In this document: one piece after another, positions 1 to 8,771 of the stretch
Layout of the letters: each line of letters opens with the position of its first letter
How positions within the stretch are numbered: the stretch's first letter is position 1
Origin: Dyella mobilis
GTDB taxonomy: Bacteria > Pseudomonadota > Gammaproteobacteria > Xanthomonadales > Rhodanobacteraceae
Length of the DNA stretch: 64,000 bases
Direction of reading: 5' to 3'
NCBI RefSeq assembly: GCF_016904945.1
Contig: NZ_JADIKF010000039.1
Location: forward strand, 310,001 to 374,000
Program-made: the position numbers and the translations under genes
The notes under the pieces: model-generated
Databases searched by the model: none
Seen by the model: the letters and a program-made list of their open reading frames with translations, nothing else
Told to the model about the DNA's origin: nothing

Positions 1-167
1 AGATGGTTGAAGTTTTCTTCCTTGTGCAAACCGAATGCCACGATGGCGACGATGATCAGGCAAACCGTCTTGGCCACTTCGTACACGGCGATGATGCGCA
101 GGCCTACGCTGTGCCTGGCTTCTATCTCGGACGTGGGCTTGGTTTTGCTGCGGTGGCCTGAGGACAT
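1..167 (-). CDS. DUF2127-type membrane protein, N-terminal part only
   Basis: Partial gene: the start codon (ATG, complement of 165-167) is present and the rest runs off the left edge of the window, giving about 55 residues. The translated N-terminus (MSSGHRSKTKPTSE, then HSVGLRIIAVYEVAKT and a hydrophobic stretch) closely matches the complete neighbour at 289-795, including HSxGLRIIAxY and AFGLHxExNF. The two are therefore tandem paralogues in the same direction. The family is a small multi-pass membrane protein of unknown function. The start was chosen because both paralogues begin MSS at the same aligned position with ACC directly before the ATG. Function cannot be assigned. Confidence 0.75.
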   Translation of the reverse strand, partial: MSSGHRSKTKPTSEIEARHSVGLRIIAVYEVAKTVCLIIVAIVAFGLHKEENFNH

Positions 168-288
168 GGTTATCGCGCATGTTTTGCGTGGGAAAGCAGG
201 AGTTTACCCGGAGCAAGACGGCAAAGGTCCATGCCTCGGTACCGCGGCGCCCTTCGTTGGGGAGATGGTGCAGATGACGTCGGCACGC

Positions 289-795
289 TCAACGGGTGCC
301 CTGGCGCGGCTGTATCGCCAGGCGCACCAGATAGATCACGATCGCCACGTTTGCGAGCAACGCGCCAACCTTCAACAGGCTGAACTTGTGGAATATCTCG
401 TAGATTTCGAACGGTACCAGCGAGCCGGTGGCGATCACGGTGAACCACTCGGCCCAATGTTTGCGCAGCCACAGGCCGGTGCCCTCGGTAGCGAAAATTG
501 CGGCATAGACTAAGGCGACACTGCCGATGGCGACGAACTTGCCCGGACCCATCTGCTCCAGCAATTGCACCAACTTCCAGCGCAAGCCATTGGTGTCGGC
601 CAGGGACAGGTGTTCCAAGGTACTCACGAGATGGTCGAAGTTTTTCTCTTGATGCAGCCCGAACGCCAGGAAAGCCACGACGACCAGGCATGCGGACTTG
701 ATCGCCTTGTAGATGGCAATGATGCGCAGGCCGAGGCTGTGCTGGGCAGGCACGTTGGAGGCGGATTTGCGGATGCGCTGGTCGCTTGAAGACAT
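289..795 (-). CDS. DUF2127 family membrane protein
   Basis: A 168-residue protein starting MSSSDQRIRK. It has a short basic cytoplasmic N-terminus, a first hydrophobic segment at about residues 25-45 (SACLVVVAFLAFGL), a second near 80-97 (FVAIGSVALVYAAIFATEG) and two more towards the C-terminus. The segments GTGLWLRKHWAEWFTVI and PFEIYEIFHK are typical of the DUF2127 family of predicted integral membrane proteins; no biochemical role is established. An upstream in-frame ATG at 843 would add 16 low-complexity Pro/Cys/Arg residues absent from the paralogue, so the internal start is preferred. It lies 121 bp upstream, in transcription order, of its paralogue at the window edge, so a local duplication is likely. 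Confidence 0.8.
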   Translation of the reverse strand: MSSSDQRIRKSASNVPAQHSLGLRIIAIYKAIKSACLVVVAFLAFGLHQEKNFDHLVSTLEHLSLADTNGLRWKLVQLLEQMGPGKFVAIGSVALVYAAIFATEGTGLWLRKHWAEWFTVIATGSLVPFEIYEIFHKFSLLKVGALLANVAIVIYLVRLAIQPRQGTR

Positions 796-909
796 GGTTG
801 TGCGGCACGGCCTGCATGGGGGCTGGGGTCTAGCCGGAGGCAAAGCAACGGGGCCACGTCTTAATGCGGACGTGGCCCCGGCATTGCAAGTTTGGCGATG
901 ACCAAGCGT

Positions 910-1104
910 TCAGCAGCAGCGGCCGCCGGTCCCTTTGTAGCGTGCCGATTGTCGCTCGCGGAAGAATTCCGCGTAGGTAGGAATCTTGCGCTCGGGGTGA
1001 TGGGCGCGCAGATGGGCAACGTAGACGTCGTAATCGGGAATGCCGCAACTCAACCGTGCGGCCTGCACCAGGCGGCGCCACCACGTTGAAAGTTGGACGG
1101 TCAT
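910..1104 (-). CDS. YbdD/YjiX family small protein
   Basis: A 64-residue protein (MTVQLSTWWRRLVQAARLSC...) of the YbdD/YjiX (DUF466) family. The family core is seen as GIPDYDVYVAHLRAHHPE and the C-terminal RERQSARYKG, followed by GGRCC. In enterobacteria the homologous small genes follow cstA or btsT (yjiY), and the proteins are thought to assist these transporters. Its ATG overlaps the cstA stop codon (ATGA, four bases), so the two are translationally coupled in one operon. The terminal Cys-Cys is a family feature. Confidence 0.88.
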   Translation of the reverse strand: MTVQLSTWWRRLVQAARLSCGIPDYDVYVAHLRAHHPERKIPTYAEFFRERQSARYKGTGGRCC

Positions 1105-3185
1105 GATTCTTGGCCCACGATGCTGGCCAATGCCACGCGGGGAGCTTCGTGCGCCGTTGGAGTGCGGCTGCGCCAGGCTTTCATCATGGCGTAAATGCTG
1201 AAGCCGCACATGGTCAGCACCAACAGCATGAAGACCGCGGTGAGCGTGGCGTCTACGCTGTTGTTGGTGATGATGCGCTGCATGTCGCCCAGGTTCTTGG
1301 CCGGTCCCATCAGCTTGCCGGCCTGCATGGCCTGGGTGTAGGTCTGGCTTGCGGCGGTAAAGCTGATGGGGCCGGAAAGTTTCTCCCAGCCTGCAGTCAG
1401 GGTGCAGATCACCAGCCACAGCGCCGGCACGCCGGGCACCCACACATAGCGTTCGCGCTTGAGCTTTACCGTCACCACCGTGGCGAGCATCAGCGCAATC
1501 GCCGCGAGCATCTGGTTGGCAATGCCGAACAATGGCCACAAGGTATTGATGCCGCCCAATGGATCCACCGCGCCCTGATAGAGGAAGTAACCCCACAACG
1601 CCACGCAGATGGAAGTGGCCAGCACATTGCCGATCCAGGATTCGGTGCTCTTCAAGGGTTCGTGCACCAGGCCGGCGATTTCCTGAATCATGAAGCGGCC
1701 CACGCGCGTACCGGCATCCACGGTGGTGAGAATGAAGAGCGCCTCGAACAGGATCGCGTAGTGATACCAGAACGCCATCATCCGTTCGCCGGGCAGAATG
1801 TTGTGCAGCAACTGCGCCATGCCCACCGCCAGGGTGGGCGCACCGCCCGCGCGGCTGAGTATGCTGATCTCGCCGATGTCGTGCGCCGTGCGCGACAGCT
1901 CATCCGGCGTCACCACGAAACCCCATTGACTGATTACCGAAGCGGCATGCTCCACGGTGTTGCCGATCAGTGCGGAAGGCGAGTTCATGGCGAAGTACAC
2001 GCCCGGATGCAGTGACGCTGCCGCGATCAGGGCCATGATGGCCACGAAGGCCTCCATCAGCATGCCGCCATAGCCCACCATGCGCGCCTGGCCTTCGTTC
2101 GCAAGCAGCTTGGGCGTAGTGCCCGAAGCGATGATGGAATGCCAGCCCGAGACCGCGCCGCAGGCGATGGTGATGAAAAGAAACGGGAACAACTGGCCCT
2201 GGAACACCGGCCCGGTGCCGTCGATGAAGCGAGAGACGGCAGGCAATTGAAGTTGCGGCGCGGCAAACAGAATGGCGATCGCCAGCAGCACGATCGTGCC
2301 GATCTTGAGAAAGGTGGACAGGTAATCGCGCGGTGCCAGCAACAGCCAGACCGGCAGCACCGAGGCAAAGAAGCCATAGCCGATCAGCAGCCAGGCCAGC
2401 GATTTCGCATCGAAGTTGAACAGCGTTGCCAGCTCGGGCGTGGCGGCCACGTGCGCACCGTAGGCGATCGAGCCGAGCAGCAGCACCAGGCCGATCACTG
2501 ATACCTCGAGAATGCGGCCGGGGCGCAACCAGCGCAGATAGACCCCCATCAGCAGGGCGATCGGAATCGTGCATGCCACCGAGAACGTGCCCCATGGGCT
2601 ATGGGTGAGTGCCTTCACCACGACCAGCGCGAGCACTGCCAGCACGATCATCATCAGTGCCAGCAAGCCGAACATGGCGACCACGCCTGCGAACGGCCCC
2701 AATTCCTCGCGCAGCATGTGGCCCAGCGAGCGGGCGTCGCGCCGGATGGACAGGCCCAGCACCATGAAGTCCTGCACCGCGCCGCCGAGCACCACGCCGA
2801 ACAATATCCACAAGGTACCCGGCAGGTAGCCCATCTGCGCGGCCAACACCGGGCCAACCAAGGGCCCGGCGCCTGCAATGGCAGCGAAATGGTGGCCGAA
2901 CACTACCCATTTGTCGGTCGGCACGTAATCCAGGCCGTCATTGCGCAAGACCGACGGCGGCGCGCGCGAGGGATCCATCTGCAGCACGCGCGTTTCGATG
3001 AAGCGGCCGTAGAAACGGTAGCCGATGAGGAACACGGCAACGGCGGCGGCGACCAGCCAGATGGCATTGATCGGTTCACCGCGGCGCAGTGCGATCACCC
3101 CCAGGCAGGCGGCGCCGATGATTGCGATGATCACCCAAAGGATCTTGCCCGCGATGCCGGCTGGCTTGGATGCGATGGTTTCCAT
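1101..3185 (-). CDS. cstA: Carbon starvation protein CstA / pyruvate transporter family
   Basis: A 694-residue integral membrane protein, close to the length of E. coli CstA (701) and BtsT (716). Both belong to the CstA family of peptide/pyruvate transporters, and BtsT is a proton-driven pyruvate importer. Family hallmarks visible are GYRFYGRFIE near the N-terminus, NDGLDYVPTDKWVVFGHHFA, AIAGAGPLVGPVLAAQMGYLPG, CGAVSGWHSIIASGTTPK and LFGIANQMLAAIALML. About 16-18 hydrophobic segments can be read. The start METIASK at 3185 is preferred over an upstream ATG at 3308 because it is preceded by GGAGAT and matches family N-termini. It is followed by the ybdD-like gene with a 4-base overlap. Peptide versus pyruvate specificity cannot be decided from sequence. 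Confidence 0.92.
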   Translation of the reverse strand: METIASKPAGIAGKILWVIIAIIGAACLGVIALRRGEPINAIWLVAAAVAVFLIGYRFYGRFIETRVLQMDPSRAPPSVLRNDGLDYVPTDKWVVFGHHFAAIAGAGPLVGPVLAAQMGYLPGTLWILFGVVLGGAVQDFMVLGLSIRRDARSLGHMLREELGPFAGVVAMFGLLALMMIVLAVLALVVVKALTHSPWGTFSVACTIPIALLMGVYLRWLRPGRILEVSVIGLVLLLGSIAYGAHVAATPELATLFNFDAKSLAWLLIGYGFFASVLPVWLLLAPRDYLSTFLKIGTIVLLAIAILFAAPQLQLPAVSRFIDGTGPVFQGQLFPFLFITIACGAVSGWHSIIASGTTPKLLANEGQARMVGYGGMLMEAFVAIMALIAAASLHPGVYFAMNSPSALIGNTVEHAASVISQWGFVVTPDELSRTAHDIGEISILSRAGGAPTLAVGMAQLLHNILPGERMMAFWYHYAILFEALFILTTVDAGTRVGRFMIQEIAGLVHEPLKSTESWIGNVLATSICVALWGYFLYQGAVDPLGGINTLWPLFGIANQMLAAIALMLATVVTVKLKRERYVWVPGVPALWLVICTLTAGWEKLSGPISFTAASQTYTQAMQAGKLMGPAKNLGDMQRIITNNSVDATLTAVFMLLVLTMCGFSIYAMMKAWRSRTPTAHEAPRVALASIVGQES

Positions 3186-3498
3186 GGAAGATCTCCGGGA
3201 TCGATAAGAGCCTGTTCCACGCAAGTTGGATGCAAACAAAACACTGTCCGGGCCGCACTGGGGCTTCGGGCGTGCGCCTAGGTTCGCCCTGTCCGCGGCA
3301 GGGGTCAATACCGCATGGCCGCATTTTGACCCGGTCCCGTGCCGGAGCGCCGATTCGCTACCATCACGCCGATGGTCGAAGCAGAACTTGAGAATCCGCC
3401 ACGCGAGCCGGCGGCTGAGGCGGCGGGTTGAGGATAGCTTGCATTCACTGCATTTCGCCCAAAGTAGGAAGTCCGGGCAACCACTGCGTGAGGTTCAC
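3186..3498. other. Intergenic region between divergent cstA and def
   Basis: This 313-bp spacer must hold the promoters of cstA (minus) and def (plus). A TTGACC hexamer around 3324 is a possible -35 element, but no convincing -10 follows at 17 bp. A 19-codon open frame ([19 protein letters not shown], 3372-3431) lies inside it; it has no visible ribosome binding site and no recognised family, so it is not called as a gene. No riboswitch, terminator or repeat was recognised. Confidence 0.4.
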
Positions 3499-4038
3499 GT
3501 GATTCGCGAAATTTTGAAGATGGGCGACCCGCGCCTGCTGCGCGTGGCGCCACCGGTGCCCGATGCCATGGTCGGCAGTGCCGAGCTCGATGCATTGATT
3601 GCCGACATGTTCGAGACCATGCACGACGCCGGCGGTGTCGGCCTGGCCGCACCGCAGATCGGCGTGGATCTGCAACTGGTGATCTTCGGCTTCGATCGTT
3701 CCGAGCGCTACCCCGATGCACCGGCGGTGCCGCAGACGATCCTGCTCAATCCGGTCATCACCCCGCAGTCGCAGGACATGGAGGAGGGCTGGGAAGGGTG
3801 CCTTTCGGTACCCGGCTTGCGCGGGGCGGTGAATCGCTACTCGTTGATCCGCTACGAAGGCATCGATCCCAAGGGCGAGCGCATCGACCGCCGTGCCGAG
3901 GGCTTCCATGCACGCGTGGTGCAGCACGAGTGCGATCACCTGATCGGTCGGCTGTACCCCTCGCGGATCACCGATTTCAGCAAATTCGGATTCACCGAGA
4001 TCCTGTTTCCGGGAACCGACCCGGGCGCGGACGAATGA
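3499..4038 (+). CDS. def: Peptide deformylase
   Basis: A 179-residue metallo-hydrolase that removes the N-formyl group from nascent proteins. All three family motifs are present: [10 protein letters not shown] (motif 1, about residue 48), EGCLSVPG (motif 2, with the metal-binding Cys) and HECDHLIG (motif 3, HExxH). The start is taken as GTG at 3499 ([14 protein letters not shown]), which gives the normal family N-terminus and has GAGG a few bases upstream. The open frame extends far upstream without similarity, and starting at the internal ATG (MGDPRLL) would remove conserved residues. It stands alone rather than next to fmt, so it may be an additional deformylase copy. Confidence 0.93.
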   Translation: MIREILKMGDPRLLRVAPPVPDAMVGSAELDALIADMFETMHDAGGVGLAAPQIGVDLQLVIFGFDRSERYPDAPAVPQTILLNPVITPQSQDMEEGWEGCLSVPGLRGAVNRYSLIRYEGIDPKGERIDRRAEGFHARVVQHECDHLIGRLYPSRITDFSKFGFTEILFPGTDPGADE

Positions 4039-4042
4039 CCAA

Positions 4043-4062
4043 GGGCCGGAGCGATCCGGCCC
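4043..4062. terminator. Stem-loop between convergent def and SnoaL-like gene
   Basis: GGGCCGGA, loop GCGA, TCCGGCCC: a perfect 8-bp GC stem directly after the def stop codon and before the end of the converging gene. The following T-run is weak (CCTT), so it may be a bidirectional but inefficient intrinsic terminator. Confidence 0.55.
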
Positions 4063-4075
4063 CTTCCGCAGGGCA

Positions 4076-4552
4076 TCAGCGCACGGCAACCCGATAAGCG
4101 GCCAGCAACTCGGGATCATCGAATGAACCGTGGTGATGCACCTGTCGCCACGAACCCTGCACGAGGCGAAACAGCCGGCTGGTGCGAATGGCCAGTTCGA
4201 GCCGCGTGTCGCGGATTTCCAGTACGCCGCGTTCGCGGCCTACGGCAAAGAACATCTCTCCGGCTTGGTGCAGCGTGTAATCGTGAAACGCCACCTGCAC
4301 GCGCGCCGGTCCCTGGAAAATACGTTCGTACACGGCGCGAATCGCCGGCCAGCCGCGCGCGATGCCGCCTAGTGGATTGCTCATCGAGGCGTCCGCGTCC
4401 TGATTCCAGTTCAAGGACATGGCCTCCAGGTCGCGACGATTGAAGGCGCGGTAGAACGCGTGCAGGGCCGCCAGCGGCTGGCGGGGATCGAGGTCCGTCC
4501 GTTCGCCGTCGATGGCGTCGGCGTGGATGGCGGTGTCGGTAGTCGTCAGCAT
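4076..4552 (-). CDS. SnoaL-like / NTF2-fold protein
   Basis: A 158-residue protein with the layout of the SnoaL-like (DUF4440/NTF2-fold) family. ALHAFYRAFNRRDLEAMS and WNQDADASMSNPLGG form the first helices and strand. GWPAIRAVYERIFQGP comes next, then a beta-rich C-terminal half ending in SRLFRLVQGSWRQVHHHGS. The family covers small ketosteroid-isomerase-like enzymes and ligand-binding proteins; no specific reaction can be deduced. It is divergently transcribed from the LysR gene at 4656, with 103 bp between starts, and is the obvious candidate target of that regulator. Confidence 0.75.
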   Translation of the reverse strand: MLTTTDTAIHADAIDGERTDLDPRQPLAALHAFYRAFNRRDLEAMSLNWNQDADASMSNPLGGIARGWPAIRAVYERIFQGPARVQVAFHDYTLHQAGEMFFAVGRERGVLEIRDTRLELAIRTSRLFRLVQGSWRQVHHHGSFDDPELLAAYRVAVR

Positions 4553-4655
4553 GATGCTCTCCTCAGGTGGGATGAGCCATTTTGTGATGGCTGGCCTTTT
4601 GGGAGAATAGTCCGTAGATTGAAATGATTATCCCTGAATTCGAGAGAATTGCCCC

Positions 4656-5552
4656 GTGGCCAGCCTGGACGATTACCGCGTTTTCATCGCCGTCGTGGAG
4701 CAGGGCAATCTCAGTGCCGCTGCACGCCATCTGCATAAATCACTGCAAGCCGTCAGCCGTGCGCTGGGGGCGTTGGAAAGTGAATTGGGCGTAGAGCTGA
4801 TTCGCCGAACGACGCGCCGTGCGCAACCCACCGAGGGCGGATTAGCCTTCCACGCCAGGATCAGGACCGCCTTGGCGGATATCGACCTGGCGCGCTCGGA
4901 ACTGGCCAGTCACGGCGGCCGGATCGATGGCCTGCTACGCATCGGCGGCTCCACCCTGTTCAGCGCGCCGCATCTGGTACCGGTGATCGCCGCATTCATG
5001 GAGCGCTACCCGGATGTGGCGGTGGAACTGGTCGTAGCCGATCGGCACGCCGACCTGCAACGGGAAAAGCTGGACGCCGTCGTGCGGATCGGCGATCTGC
5101 CGGACAGCCGGCTGCATGCCCGCCAGCTCGGAGTATTGAAGCAAGTAACGGTGGGTGCGCCGGGCTATTTCGCCAAGCATGGTCGACCTGGGCAGCCCGC
5201 CGATCTACGCAAGCATGCTTGCATCGTTCGCCAAGCCACCCACGCTGCCCAGCGTTGGGAATACCAGCGTGGCGCCCGACTTCAAGCCGTAGAAGTGCGG
5301 GGGGCGTTTAGTACCGATAACGCGGCTGCTTGCAACGCGGCCGCTGTGGCGGGTCTCGGTATCGCGACGAGCGCGTTGTGGCAGGTGCGCAGTTTGATCG
5401 AGTTGGGGCGGCTTGAGACCGTGCTCGACGACTGGCAGTTGCCGGTGCTTCCGGTGCACATCGTGTGGCCGCCCAGCAAACAGCTGCCTGCGCGCACACG
5501 CGCCTTTATCGACTTCGTGGCGGCGCGCCTCGCAGCGGAATCGCTCGGGTGA
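4656..5552 (+). CDS. LysR family transcriptional regulator
   Basis: A 298-residue LysR-type regulator starting at GTG. The N-terminal winged helix-turn-helix spans about residues 3-62 (YRVFIAVVEQGNLSAAARHL, LGALESELGVELIRRTTR). A periplasmic-binding-protein-like effector domain follows (GLLRIGGSTLFSAPHLVPVI, then LDAVVRIGDLPDSRLHAR). The DSRLHARQLG segment puts it in the large subgroup of proteobacterial LysR proteins with unknown inducers. It is divergent from the SnoaL-like gene, the usual LysR arrangement, so it probably regulates that gene and itself. Confidence 0.92.
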   Translation: MASLDDYRVFIAVVEQGNLSAAARHLHKSLQAVSRALGALESELGVELIRRTTRRAQPTEGGLAFHARIRTALADIDLARSELASHGGRIDGLLRIGGSTLFSAPHLVPVIAAFMERYPDVAVELVVADRHADLQREKLDAVVRIGDLPDSRLHARQLGVLKQVTVGAPGYFAKHGRPGQPADLRKHACIVRQATHAAQRWEYQRGARLQAVEVRGAFSTDNAAACNAAAVAGLGIATSALWQVRSLIELGRLETVLDDWQLPVLPVHIVWPPSKQLPARTRAFIDFVAARLAAESLG

Positions 5553-5573
5553 CGCCGCGCCCTTGGCCCGGCC

Positions 5574-6404
5574 TCAGGCAGGCTGCGGATGCAGCAGGAA
5601 CCAGCCCAGAAATACCGCGCCGGCGATGATGCAATAGGTGCCGAATGAAGCGAGGCGGCCGCGTCCTTCGAAATAGCGCATCAAGAAGCGCAGGCTGAGC
5701 CACGCGGCGATGGCAGTAAGCACGCCACCGAGCGCGGCATCGGCCAATTGCCCAGGCGCCTTGAACAGCTTAGGGATTTCCAGCAGTCCGGCCGCCAGGA
5801 TGATCGGTGTGCCGAGCAGGAAGGAAAACTCCGCGGCTTTTTCCTTGTCCAGGCCGGTGGCCGAACCGGCGATCATGGTCAGGCCGCTGCGCGAAAAGCC
5901 GGGAATCAGCGCGCCGATCTGCGCCAGCCCGACCAGGAACGCCTGGCGGAAGCTGAGCTTCTCCGGCGGCTTGTGTGTGCGCGAACGTTCCAGGCGATCG
6001 CCGAACCAAAGCAGCAGTCCGTTGGCGATCAGCGCCGCGGCGACGATGCGCAGATCCTTGAACACCAGTTCCAGTTTCTTTTCCAGCAGCAGGCCGACCA
6101 GGCCGGCCGGAATCGTGCCGATGATCAGCGCCCACACCAGATGGCCGTCGTCATTGCGGCGGCCACCCAGCGATGAAAAAAAGCCGCGGATCATGGCGAT
6201 CCATCGATGTCGGAAATACCCCAGTAGGGCAAATGCCGTACCCAGGTGCAGCGCGACCAGAAAGGGGATCAGCTGCGGCGCATGCTTGTCGATGTGCATG
6301 CCGAACAGGGCCGGAACCAGCAAGGTGTGCCCAAGGCTGCTTACCGGAAACAATTCCGTCACACCTTGCAGCACGCTCAGGAAAATAAGGAACCACAGGC
6401 TCAC
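5574..6404 (-). CDS. uppP: Undecaprenyl-diphosphatase UppP (BacA)
   Basis: A 276-residue multi-pass membrane enzyme that dephosphorylates undecaprenyl pyrophosphate to recycle the lipid carrier of peptidoglycan synthesis. Overexpression of this family gives bacitracin resistance. Both catalytic signatures are visible: [15 protein letters not shown] near the N-terminus and [13 protein letters not shown] in the middle. About eight hydrophobic segments can be read. The start is set at GTG 6404 ([14 protein letters not shown]), preceded by AGAAGGAT. An upstream ATG at 6434 is possible but would add ten charged residues ahead of the first membrane helix. It converges with the LysR gene, with only 21 bp between stops. 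Confidence 0.93.
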   Translation of the reverse strand: MSLWFLIFLSVLQGVTELFPVSSLGHTLLVPALFGMHIDKHAPQLIPFLVALHLGTAFALLGYFRHRWIAMIRGFFSSLGGRRNDDGHLVWALIIGTIPAGLVGLLLEKKLELVFKDLRIVAAALIANGLLLWFGDRLERSRTHKPPEKLSFRQAFLVGLAQIGALIPGFSRSGLTMIAGSATGLDKEKAAEFSFLLGTPIILAAGLLEIPKLFKAPGQLADAALGGVLTAIAAWLSLRFLMRYFEGRGRLASFGTYCIIAGAVFLGWFLLHPQPA

Positions 6405-6586
6405 GTGCTCATCCTTCTGAAGTCGATGGGGCATTATGTCAGCGGTGATTGCCCGCGTGACGGTTCAGGCTTGCGCAGGAGGAGCCGGGATTATCGCCGC
6501 TTCATCATGAGGATCCGCCGAACGGGTGAACCGGCGGTATAGCGGCCGGACAAACCTGGCTTGAATGGTTGCCCGGGCGGTGAAGC

Positions 6587-6617
6587 GCTTCCTTTCCCCG
6601 CGACGGGAAAAGGAAGC
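6587..6617 (-). terminator. Long stem-loop after the S1 peptidase gene
   Basis: GCTTCCTTTCCCC, loop GCGAC, GGGAAAAGGAAGC: a 13-bp stem with one mismatch, located 9 bp beyond the stop codon of the minus-strand peptidase gene. It lacks a long T-run, so it may stabilise the 3' end rather than terminate efficiently. The surrounding gap (6405-6625) otherwise shows only a small GC hairpin and presumably the uppP promoter. Confidence 0.5.
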
Positions 6618-6625
6618 GTGGCGGA

Positions 6626-8650
6626 TCATGGGGATTTGATCTTGAACTGCTTTGTCAGCAGGTCGAGCTTGGCCTTCATCTCTTCGGGCTTGTGGGTGCC
6701 CTGCGTGGCGTAGAAAGCCGTATAGAGCTCAGCCGGCGCGCCGCCGGTCCCGGCATCGATGACCGTGGCGATATCCATTTCGTCGCCGTCGCTGTAGGCA
6801 ATGCCGTCATAGGGATGTTGCTTGTGCAGCAGCTTGCCCCAGGCTTCCTTGAAGTTGTCGTCCAGGTCGAGCGAGGGGGCGACGTGCCGCCGAATGCTTA
6901 TGCGATCCGGATCCGTCTCGTTCAAGCGGATCTGGATGTAGTTGGCCTGCATCGTGAACTTGTTTCCAGCGCCGAAGTAACCGAAACCCACCGCCATCAC
7001 GTTGCCGGGTGCCACGGTTTGCAAGCTCGACGGATAACTGAAGGCGACGCTGTCGGAGTCAAAGCCCACGTGCTTGCCGTAATCGGCATCCAGGTGCGTG
7101 TCTTTCATCATCTGCGGCAGCAACGAGCTGTCATCGAGAAATTCCTTCCACTGCGCCAGTGTTCCGTCGTAGTCGACGTTGAAGAAATCGGTGAGCGCTT
7201 TCATGTCGATCAGGCTGTCGTGTGTCGCCATCGCCGGGTTGATGCGCATCATGAGCGCGTAACCGTCAGGTACCGGCAGGGCGAACAGGACGACGACGGC
7301 GTTGATGTGCGGCTCGTCCCACGTGAGTATTTTCCAATGCCGTTGCCAGGCATCCACATAGTCGGACTCGGTCGCCGGCTTGCCCATCGACGTGATCTTG
7401 ATCTTCTCAGGACCGACCTGGCGGTACCAGTATCCGGTCTTCAGTACCAGGTCCATCATCAGCTTGGGATCGTGGTAGAACGCGCCGGCTTTGACATCGT
7501 CGGGCCGGCGCAGATGCATCAGGAAATTGTGGCCGACGTAACCGCTGGCTACGTAGCCGTTGCCGCTGAGCGGCACGCGGTGGAGTTCGCGCCCGGCATA
7601 TTCCCACTGGCCGCTGCGGTCGTGCACGATCAGGGTCGGGAAAAAGCTCAGCTGCGGTGCGTCGTGCAGAATGCGGTTGGAGCCCGCCCCCCGCGGAAAA
7701 AGCTCGCCGCCGTGCTGTTGCAGCAGGGCTTTCAATTGCTGTTCGTTGAAATCGTTTTGCAGTTTCAGGTACGTGGCGCTGAAGTCGGCATAGCTCGCCG
7801 GTAAAGCAAATTGCGCCTTGAAATGGCCGTTCTGGTCGTCGTCGAGTACGTCCAGCTGATAGGACATTTGCTTGTCTATCATGGCCCGATTGTCCGGGGC
7901 ATTCAGCACTTCGCCGATCGGCAATGCGTAGTTGAGATTCTCGTTGGCCGACTTCATCAGCACCACGCCGATCACTTTGCCGTCCTGGTCCAGCAACGGT
8001 CCGCCGCTGTTGCCAGGCGAGGCGGCGGCGGAAAAGCGCATCCACTTCCAACGGCCGTTTTCTTCCTCTGGAGTATCGGAGGTGTAGAGGCCGTCGCGAA
8101 TGACCACGCCGGTGCCGAGCGCATTGCCCACGGCGTAGACCACGCTGTTCAAGTCGGGCTTGGTGTTGACGTCCAGCGTGTTGCCCGACGGCGGGTTTTT
8201 CAGCGAGAACATCACGAAGTCCTGCTGCAGCGAGAACTTCTCGATCTTGTCGATGGCGTAGACGTGTCCGCTGGCGTCGCGCAGCGCCGGCGGTCCGGTC
8301 AGGTCGCCGACGGCGACCATCAGCACGTGACCGGCAGTGATGTAGCGGTTGTTGCCCAGTGCGAATGCCGTGCCGACGGAAAAATACTTGTCGGTACGCT
8401 CCTGGTAAGGCAGCAAATCCAGCGGCAGCGGCTTCTCGTAGGAAAGCGGGTCGTCGGTTGCTCTGGGTATCACCACCTCGAACGTCGCCGCATTGATTTT
8501 TGCCACCAGGCTCGGATCCGGACTTGCCGCCCACGTGCGATGCGACGCACTGAGGAATGCGATCGCACCAAGCAGCGCAAACGCTGCCCAGCGCAGGAGT
8601 CCGCGGTCTTTTGCAGGTGCGTGATGCATCCCACCGTTCACTATCGGCAT
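6626..8650 (-). CDS. Exported trypsin-fold serine protease with large unassigned C-terminal region
   Basis: A 674-residue protein. An N-terminal hydrophobic stretch (LLRWAAFALLGAIAFLSAS, residues 18-36) ending near TWAA looks like a signal peptide. Residues about 48-260 form a chymotrypsin-fold protease with a full triad: His108 in YITAGHV, Asp144 in LQQDFVMF and Ser215 in ASPGNSGGPLLD. The form resembles S1-type trypsin-like peptidase_2 and DegP-like enzymes. The remaining roughly 400 residues have no PDZ-like GxG pattern and match nothing I recognise. The first ATG is kept because GAAGGAT precedes it. It stands alone, with gaps of 121 bp to pyrF and 221 bp to uppP. A role in periplasmic or extracellular proteolysis is inferred. 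Confidence 0.8.
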   Translation of the reverse strand: MPIVNGGMHHAPAKDRGLLRWAAFALLGAIAFLSASHRTWAASPDPSLVAKINAATFEVVIPRATDDPLSYEKPLPLDLLPYQERTDKYFSVGTAFALGNNRYITAGHVLMVAVGDLTGPPALRDASGHVYAIDKIEKFSLQQDFVMFSLKNPPSGNTLDVNTKPDLNSVVYAVGNALGTGVVIRDGLYTSDTPEEENGRWKWMRFSAAASPGNSGGPLLDQDGKVIGVVLMKSANENLNYALPIGEVLNAPDNRAMIDKQMSYQLDVLDDDQNGHFKAQFALPASYADFSATYLKLQNDFNEQQLKALLQQHGGELFPRGAGSNRILHDAPQLSFFPTLIVHDRSGQWEYAGRELHRVPLSGNGYVASGYVGHNFLMHLRRPDDVKAGAFYHDPKLMMDLVLKTGYWYRQVGPEKIKITSMGKPATESDYVDAWQRHWKILTWDEPHINAVVVLFALPVPDGYALMMRINPAMATHDSLIDMKALTDFFNVDYDGTLAQWKEFLDDSSLLPQMMKDTHLDADYGKHVGFDSDSVAFSYPSSLQTVAPGNVMAVGFGYFGAGNKFTMQANYIQIRLNETDPDRISIRRHVAPSLDLDDNFKEAWGKLLHKQHPYDGIAYSDGDEMDIATVIDAGTGGAPAELYTAFYATQGTHKPEEMKAKLDLLTKQFKIKSP

Positions 8651-8771
8651 ACGTATCCTTCGTATGGTTGCCAGCCGGCGCGGCGCCGGTCACCCTCGCG
8701 GGATACTGACATAGTGCGGTGGGACCTGGGAGGGCCCGTGGACGGCTTTGTGCCGGACAGGCGCTGGCGAA

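Noticed and set aside
3372..3431. 19-codon open frame between cstA and def
   Set aside because: No ribosome site, no recognised family and Ala/Glu/Pro composition that arises easily in this GC-rich DNA.
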